Source of the DNA: Candidatus Dormiibacterota bacterium
GTDB lineage: Bacteria; Chloroflexota; Dormibacteria; UBA8260; Bog-877
Assembly (NCBI GenBank): GCA_003164475.1
Contig: PLTL01000361.1
Span: 1 to 9,027, forward strand
Direction: 5' to 3'
Length of the DNA stretch: 9,027 bases
The notes below the pieces were generated by a model that saw nothing but the letters and a program-made list of their open reading frames with translations, did not search any database and was not told where the DNA came from. Below, one piece after another: positions 5,384 through 9,027 of this stretch (position 1 is the first letter of the stretch; every line of letters begins with the position of its first letter). The translations under genes and the position numbers were made by a program.

Positions 5384-6376
5384 TCAGACTCGGACCACCA
5401 CCACCGCCAGTGCGTAGACGACGTAGAGCCCCAGCCCGACCGGCAGCAGCAGCCTGGCGTTCACGCCCCGGGCACCGGCCGCCGCCATCCCCACCAGGAC
5501 TGCCAGGACGGTGACTCCGGCGGCCAGGAAGCCGGCCTCGGATAGCCTCCACGGGGTGAAGCACAGCCCCACGATGGCCGGGACGGTGGCCTGGAAGGCC
5601 ATGGCGCCGGTGACGTTGCCGAGCGCCAGGCTGTCGCGGTCGCGGCGGATCCACAGGCTGCCGGCAGTGAGCTCGGGAAGCTCGGTCGCGATCGGTACCA
5701 GCAGCAGCGCCAGGACCAGGGGCGAGAGGTGGGCCAGGCTGGCGACCCGGTGGAGCCCGACCAGGAAGACCTCGCTGGCGAGGGCCAGACCGGCCAGACC
5801 CACCAGCGCCTGGACCGCGGGCAGCGCCAGGCGGGAGGAGCCATCGGGGCTCCAGCCTCCGGTGAGCCGGGAGAAGAGCAGCGGCTCGTAGTCGCCCTCG
5901 GGAACGGTGTCGGACCTCAGGGTCCGGCGGACGAAGTCGATGTAGAGGAAAGCCAGGATGGCGGCGTCGACCCAGCGCAGCGGCCGGGGGAGGAACGCCC
6001 CGGCGATCAGCAGGACGAAGCTGACGGTGAACGCCATCATCGCCCGCCGGGCCGCGGTCGGCTCCACGCGGAGCCAGGGGCGGCCGCAGAGCAGGCTGAC
6101 CGCGCCCACCACCCCCAGCCCGATCGTCGCCAGCATCAAGGGGGCACCCAGGATCGCCCCGGTGGCGGTCTGGGCGGCCTGGGGACCGCCCGCGATCAGG
6201 GCCACCACCGGGACGATGCTCTCGGGCATGGCGGTGCCCACTGCCGCCATCACGCTCCCGGTCATCCCGTGCCCCAGCCCCAGGCTGCGGGCCCCCCACT
6301 CCACCGCGTTGGTGAAGAGGGTGGCGGCCAGCACCATCAGCACCAGGCCGCCGCCGAAGTCGAGGGCTATCTGCAC
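5384..6376 (-). CDS. Sodium/calcium exchanger family (CaCA) membrane antiporter
   Basis: A 330-residue integral membrane protein with about ten hydrophobic segments. The two inverted halves of the CaCA superfamily are visible. The first alpha repeat has GTAMPESIVPVVA (Glu52) and GAILGAP (73-79). The second has PIATELPELTAG (Glu232, Glu235) followed by LALGNVTGAMAFQATV (250-265). These glutamates bind the exchanged cation in family members. A cytosolic loop with charged residues (about 149-180, DFVRRTLRSD onwards) separates the halves. The usual role is efflux of Ca2+ or another cation in exchange for Na+ or H+. The first-repeat motif differs from the common GTSLPE / GNxxGSN, so ion specificity is open. 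The GTG start lies four bases after the Nudix gene's stop codon, and this is the last gene of the right-hand operon. No good terminator hairpin is seen after it. Confidence 0.88.
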   Translation of the reverse strand: MQIALDFGGGLVLMVLAATLFTNAVEWGARSLGLGHGMTGSVMAAVGTAMPESIVPVVALIAGGPQAAQTATGAILGAPLMLATIGLGVVGAVSLLCGRPWLRVEPTAARRAMMAFTVSFVLLIAGAFLPRPLRWVDAAILAFLYIDFVRRTLRSDTVPEGDYEPLLFSRLTGGWSPDGSSRLALPAVQALVGLAGLALASEVFLVGLHRVASLAHLSPLVLALLLVPIATELPELTAGSLWIRRDRDSLALGNVTGAMAFQATVPAIVGLCFTPWRLSEAGFLAAGVTVLAVLVGMAAAGARGVNARLLLPVGLGLYVVYALAVVVVRV

Positions 6377-6380
6377 TGGG

Positions 6381-6896
6381 TCAGCTGGCGCGGGTCCCAG
6401 TCCGTCGCGAGATCACCGAGCCGCCCAGGTCGAAGACCAGCCTGAGGCCGTGAAGCCAGACATCGGCCAGCCCGACATGCTGGGCCCGCTTCACCGGCAG
6501 CACGGACTCGGGGAGCAGAGCGTCGGCGATCCGCTGACGGTACCAGGGGAAGAGCGAGCGGGGGAGCCGGGCCGGCGCCACCCAGGCCAGGTGCCAGGCC
6601 TCCCTGCCGGTCTTGGGCCGTCCTCCCACCGGGCGGCAGCGGAAGACCACATCCAGGTCCCGGCGGATCCCGGTGAACTGGTAATAGCCGATCAGCCTCT
6701 CGACCTCGATCTCCAGCCCCGTCTCCTCCCGGGTTTCCCGGACCACGGTTCGGGCGGGGTCCTCGCTCTGGTCGACGTGGCCCCCCGGGGGCTCCCAACC
6801 GGCCGGCCAGAGCCGGAGCTGGATCAGCACCCGACCCCGGTCATCGACCACGATCGCCTGGGCCCCGACCGGCCGCGGGGTGGCTAAGGCAGGCAC
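6381..6896 (-). CDS. Nudix hydrolase
   Basis: A 171-residue pyrophosphohydrolase of the Nudix superfamily, which cleaves nucleoside diphosphates linked to another moiety using Mg2+. The 23-residue Nudix box is intact (GX5EX7REUXEEXGU): it runs from Gly39 in PPGGHVD to Leu61, with Glu45, Arg53-Glu54 and Glu57-Glu58 in RETREETGL. It is preceded by strands AQAIVVDDRGRVLIQLR (12-28) and by WEPPGG. The region after about residue 115 (RSLFPWYRQRIADALL and on to the Arg-rich end) is a C-terminal extension beyond the core fold. The GTG at 6896 is the likely start because the family fold begins just after it. It overlaps the end of the M50 protease gene by 13 bases, so translation is probably coupled. 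The frame is open upstream to 7007, but that lies within the protease gene. The substrate cannot be predicted. Confidence 0.9.
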   Translation of the reverse strand: MPALATPRPVGAQAIVVDDRGRVLIQLRLWPAGWEPPGGHVDQSEDPARTVVRETREETGLEIEVERLIGYYQFTGIRRDLDVVFRCRPVGGRPKTGREAWHLAWVAPARLPRSLFPWYRQRIADALLPESVLPVKRAQHVGLADVWLHGLRLVFDLGGSVISRRTGTRAS

Positions 6897-7666
6897 GGGT
6901 TGGCCAGCGCCGTGGCCAGGCTGGCGCTGCTGGGGCTGATCAGGTAGCCGATGTTGGGGAACAGCGCCAACGGCGGCGGCCCCACCACCAGCCGAGCCCA
7001 GAGCCAATCGGCCGCCCCCAGGATCGGGGCCGAGATGGAGAGGCCGGAGGAGCCGAGGTTGGGCAGGACGAAGAAGAGCAGGAGGGCGACGACGTAGATC
7101 CAGGTGCGGTGCATGTCGATCCAGGAGAAGACCTCAGGGATCTGGCCCCGCAGCAGCCCCTCGGCGACCCCGTACCCGTCCAGAGGCGGGATCGGGATCA
7201 GATTGAAGACGCAGAGGATCACATTGACGAAGAAGCCCTCGGTGAGGATCCAGTAGAGGTAGCCGGCCGGGGGGAGAGCGAAGCTGGGCAGGTAGCAGTT
7301 CTGCACCGAGGGAACCAGGACGATCAGGAGCCGTATGACCACTCCCAGGGCGGCGGCGATCAGCAGGTTGCTGAAGGGGCCCGCGAAGGCCAGCCAGGCC
7401 CGCTGGCGGCCGCGGCGGACATAGGCGGGGTTGTACTGGACCGGGCGGGCGAAGCCGAAGCCGATCAGGACCAGCATCGCCAGCCCCAGGGGGTCGATCT
7501 GGTTGGCGGGATTAAGCGACAGCCTTCCCTGGCGGCGGGGTGTGGGATCGCCGTAGGAGGTGGCCACCAGGGCGTGGCAGACCTCGTGGACGGTGAATCC
7601 GAGGGCGATCCCGGGGACAGCGAAAAGAAGGAGGATCAGGTAGAACTCAATCCCCGTCCCCAGCAC
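6884..7666 (-). CDS. M50-family (site-2-type) intramembrane zinc metalloprotease
   Basis: A 260-residue polytopic membrane protein. The zinc site is visible as HEVCH (His27, Glu28, His31) inside the first hydrophobic helix (about 8-35). The family motif RLSLNPANQIDPLG (48-61) follows, then AGPFSNLLIAAALG (95-108), and the third ligand Asp163 in NLIPIPPLDG (155-164). Further hydrophobic helices lie near 62-74, 92-118, 137-158 and 187-206. Members cut transmembrane segments, for example of anti-sigma factors or leftover signal peptides; this short form lacks a PDZ domain. The C-terminal 40 residues are poorly conserved and hydrophobic. The GTG start at 7666 lies six bases after the stop of the 76-residue gene, and the gene end overlaps the Nudix gene. 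Its placement downstream of a Get3-like ATPase suggests a shared role in membrane-protein care, which is inference. Confidence 0.92.
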   Translation of the reverse strand: MLGTGIEFYLILLLFAVPGIALGFTVHEVCHALVATSYGDPTPRRQGRLSLNPANQIDPLGLAMLVLIGFGFARPVQYNPAYVRRGRQRAWLAFAGPFSNLLIAAALGVVIRLLIVLVPSVQNCYLPSFALPPAGYLYWILTEGFFVNVILCVFNLIPIPPLDGYGVAEGLLRGQIPEVFSWIDMHRTWIYVVALLLFFVLPNLGSSGLSISAPILGAADWLWARLVVGPPPLALFPNIGYLISPSSASLATALANPCLP

Positions 7667-7672
7667 CGGGGT

Positions 7673-7903
7673 TCAGTCCACGACGATCTTGTGGGGGCGG
7701 CGTCGGGCCTGGCCCCCCCGGCGGCGGTGCCGGTGCTCGACCGCCGCGGCTGCCGCCAGCACCAGCTCCCGCTCGGCCTTGAGCAGGTGGGCCCTCGACT
7801 CCTCGGGCACCAGCTCGCCGAGCTCGCTGGCCGCCCGGGCCACCGCCTCCTCGAGCACTCGGGCCGCCCACCCCGCCAGCCGCTCCGCTTCTTCGCGCTC
7901 CAT
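7673..7903 (-). CDS. Small helical protein of unknown function, translationally coupled to the ArsA-like ATPase
   Basis: A 76-residue protein with no family I can name. It starts with a charged, heptad-like stretch (MEREEAERLAGWAARVLEEA). A second amphipathic helix runs around residues 30-55 (PEESRAHLLKAERELVLAA). The tail is very basic (HRHRRRGGQARRRPHK). There is no signal peptide or membrane segment. Its ATG shares one base with the ATPase stop codon (TGATG), and the M50 protease gene begins six bases after its end. Such coupling argues for a real gene and for matched production with the ATPase. Codon use is GC3-rich like its neighbours. It could be a partner or adaptor of the ATPase, with the basic tail binding membrane phospholipid or nucleic acid, but this is speculation. 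Confidence 0.7.
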   Translation of the reverse strand: MEREEAERLAGWAARVLEEAVARAASELGELVPEESRAHLLKAERELVLAAAAAVEHRHRRRGGQARRRPHKIVVD

Positions 7904-9027
7904 CAGACTCTCCCAAAGTGAATCGCCAGCTGACCGTGCTCCAGCTGGGCCGAGGTGGTGACCTGGCCCTGCAGCACCCGGGGCAGGCTGATCTCACGCT
8001 TGTAGGGCCCGACGCTGACGTAGAGTTCGTCGTCGCGCTGGGTCAGCTCCACCTGGTCCTTGGTGGCGAAGGGCAGCTGCAGGGAGAGCACGTAGCCCTC
8101 GCCCTCCTTGCGCAGTGACTGCGGCTTGGTGTCGTAGAGGACGGCGCTGGGATCGCGGTCGCCGAAGAGAGAGTCGGCCAGTTCGCCGAGGTCGCTCAGT
8201 CCCAGCACCTCGTGGTCAAACAGCCGGGCGTCCAGAATCGGGACCGGAGAGAAGGCCACCTCGACCTGCTCTCGGTAGCGCTTCTGGGATTTGCGCCACT
8301 CGGCGAAGTAGCCCTCCCCAACCTCCTCGGGAAGCACTCGGTTGACCAGAATCGCATCCACCTGGTAGTCGTAGAGGTTGAGGTAGGTGAAGGCCCGCTG
8401 GGCCTCCTTGATCACCATCTTCTCCAGGTTCAGCACCAGCCGCACGGTGCAGTTCCGGGCGTCGCTGAGGACCTCCTTCATGGACTCCAGGTCCTCCAGG
8501 AGTTCCCGGACCAAGCGGTAGATATCGTCGGCCGGGAGCGGGATGCTGATGAACGGTTGCACCAGCGGACGGGCCACCCGCATCACCTTGCGCTCCAGGG
8601 GGAAGATCCGGTCCAGGTACCAGCGAGCGACATCGGGGAAGGCCAGCAGTTGCAGGGTCTCGCCGGTGGGTGCGCAGTCGACGATCAGCACGTCGAATTC
8701 CTGCCCCTGGGCATGGCGGCGGATCCACATCAGGCTCGCCACCTCCTCCATCCCGGGCGGCGTGGCCAGCTCCTCGGCGATGATCTCGTCGACCCCCTGG
8801 CTGTTGAACAGCACCGCCAAATAGTCGTGAATGCGGTTCCAATGCCCCTCCATCTCGTGGAGGGCATTGACCTCCTGGGCAAAGAGATTCTCGCTGACCT
8901 GGACCGGCTCGGGACCGAGCTCGAGGTCGAGGCTGTCCCCCAGGCTGTGCGCGGCGTCGGTGGAGACCACCAGGGTCCGCAGCCCGAGCTGCGCACAGCG
9001 CACGGCGGTGGCGGCGGCGACGGTGGT
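7903..9027 (-). CDS. ArsA/Get3-family ATPase with C-terminal HSP20-like domain (5' end outside window)
   Basis: The 374 visible residues lack only the extreme N-terminus: the first visible residues TTVAAATA directly follow where the GKGGVGKT P-loop must lie. Switch I is seen as STDAAHSLGDSLD (about 22-34) and switch II as DCAPTGETLQLLAFPD. The region with VLVNRV-like DAILVNRVLPEE and the long helical middle fits the ArsA/Get3 (TRC40) family. The last ~75 residues, with EGYVLSLQLPF, DELYVSVGPYKREISLP and GQLAIHFGRV, form a beta-sandwich of the HSP20/alpha-crystallin type (the ArsA_HSP20 domain). This domain order matches the Get3d-type proteins known from cyanobacteria and plastids, rather than arsenite pumps or the eukaryotic tail-anchor factor. 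The visible cysteines are scattered, with no CxxC zinc pair of eukaryotic Get3 and no obvious arsenite-binding triplet. It heads a tightly coupled group with a small protein and an M50 protease. A role as a chaperone for hydrophobic or membrane-bound clients is inferred from the family. Confidence 0.92.
   Translation of the reverse strand, partial: TTVAAATAVRCAQLGLRTLVVSTDAAHSLGDSLDLELGPEPVQVSENLFAQEVNALHEMEGHWNRIHDYLAVLFNSQGVDEIIAEELATPPGMEEVASLMWIRRHAQGQEFDVLIVDCAPTGETLQLLAFPDVARWYLDRIFPLERKVMRVARPLVQPFISIPLPADDIYRLVRELLEDLESMKEVLSDARNCTVRLVLNLEKMVIKEAQRAFTYLNLYDYQVDAILVNRVLPEEVGEGYFAEWRKSQKRYREQVEVAFSPVPILDARLFDHEVLGLSDLGELADSLFGDRDPSAVLYDTKPQSLRKEGEGYVLSLQLPFATKDQVELTQRDDELYVSVGPYKREISLPRVLQGQVTTSAQLEHGQLAIHFGRV

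Noticed and set aside
5262..6299. Long minus-strand open frame of 345 residues across the antiporter gene
   Set aside because: It is rich in Gly, Arg and Pro, typical of an alternative frame in GC-rich DNA, and covers a well-supported CaCA membrane protein in the neighbouring frame.
8216..8842. Second minus-strand open frame within the ArsA-like ATPase gene
   Set aside because: It is a shifted frame of the ATPase gene, with no ribosome binding site and Arg/Gly/Pro-rich content.
7903..9027. Arsenite efflux ATPase
   Set aside because: The HSP20-like tail, the absence of a second ATPase half in the visible part, the lack of an obvious arsenite-binding cysteine set and the absence of ars neighbours argue against arsenic resistance.
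1..9027. Mobile element, phage, toxin-antitoxin or defence island
   Set aside because: No transposase, integrase, terminal repeats, tRNA attachment site or nuclease/toxin pair was seen, and base composition is uniform apart from short promoter regions.

Overview
The window is a GC-rich (roughly 70%), tightly packed stretch of bacterial chromosome carrying twelve genes. Two run off the window edges. GTG is used as a start codon in most of them, GC-rich third codon positions dominate, and spacers are short or absent. No transposase, integrase, tRNA, rRNA, CRISPR array or phage gene is visible. Gene content (Actinobacteria-like secreted lipoprotein, GTG starts, an ArsA ATPase with an HSP20-like tail) suggests a high-GC member of the Actinomycetota / Chloroflexota / Dormibacterota neighbourhood. 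This is an inference from style and content; no marker gene settles it.

Left part (1-2760). On the minus strand an HxlR-type repressor overlaps the start of a CCA-adding enzyme / poly(A) polymerase-like nucleotidyltransferase that leaves the window at position 1. Divergent from it, on the plus strand, is an HtrA-like serine protease with one PDZ domain and no visible export signal. A short AT-richer spacer between them carries repeated GACAA/TTGTC half-sites. The protease gene ends at a long perfect hairpin. A TATAAT-type promoter follows, then an IclR-family regulator.

Middle (2757-5301). The IclR gene converges on a minus-strand operon of three genes, read lipoprotein, then endonuclease IV (nfo), then ROK-family sugar kinase. 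The two converging genes share one CTAG as interlocked stop codons. The lipoprotein start has a clear ribosome binding site, and the next two genes follow after 2 and 5 bases.

Right part (5384-9027). A second minus-strand operon reads: ArsA/Get3-type ATPase with C-terminal HSP20-like domain (its 5' end is outside the window), a 76-residue helical protein, an M50 (site-2-type) membrane protease, a Nudix hydrolase, and a sodium/calcium-exchanger-family membrane antiporter. Every junction is an overlap or a gap of a few bases, so co-transcription and translational coupling are likely. The first three genes could plausibly serve membrane-protein handling or envelope stress. The Nudix enzyme and the antiporter look like housekeeping passengers.

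Most of the window is ordinary. The items most worth a second look are the Get3d-like ATPase with its coupled small protein, the apparently cytoplasmic HtrA, an endonuclease IV with a changed DNA-wedging loop, and the divergent HxlR/protease control region.
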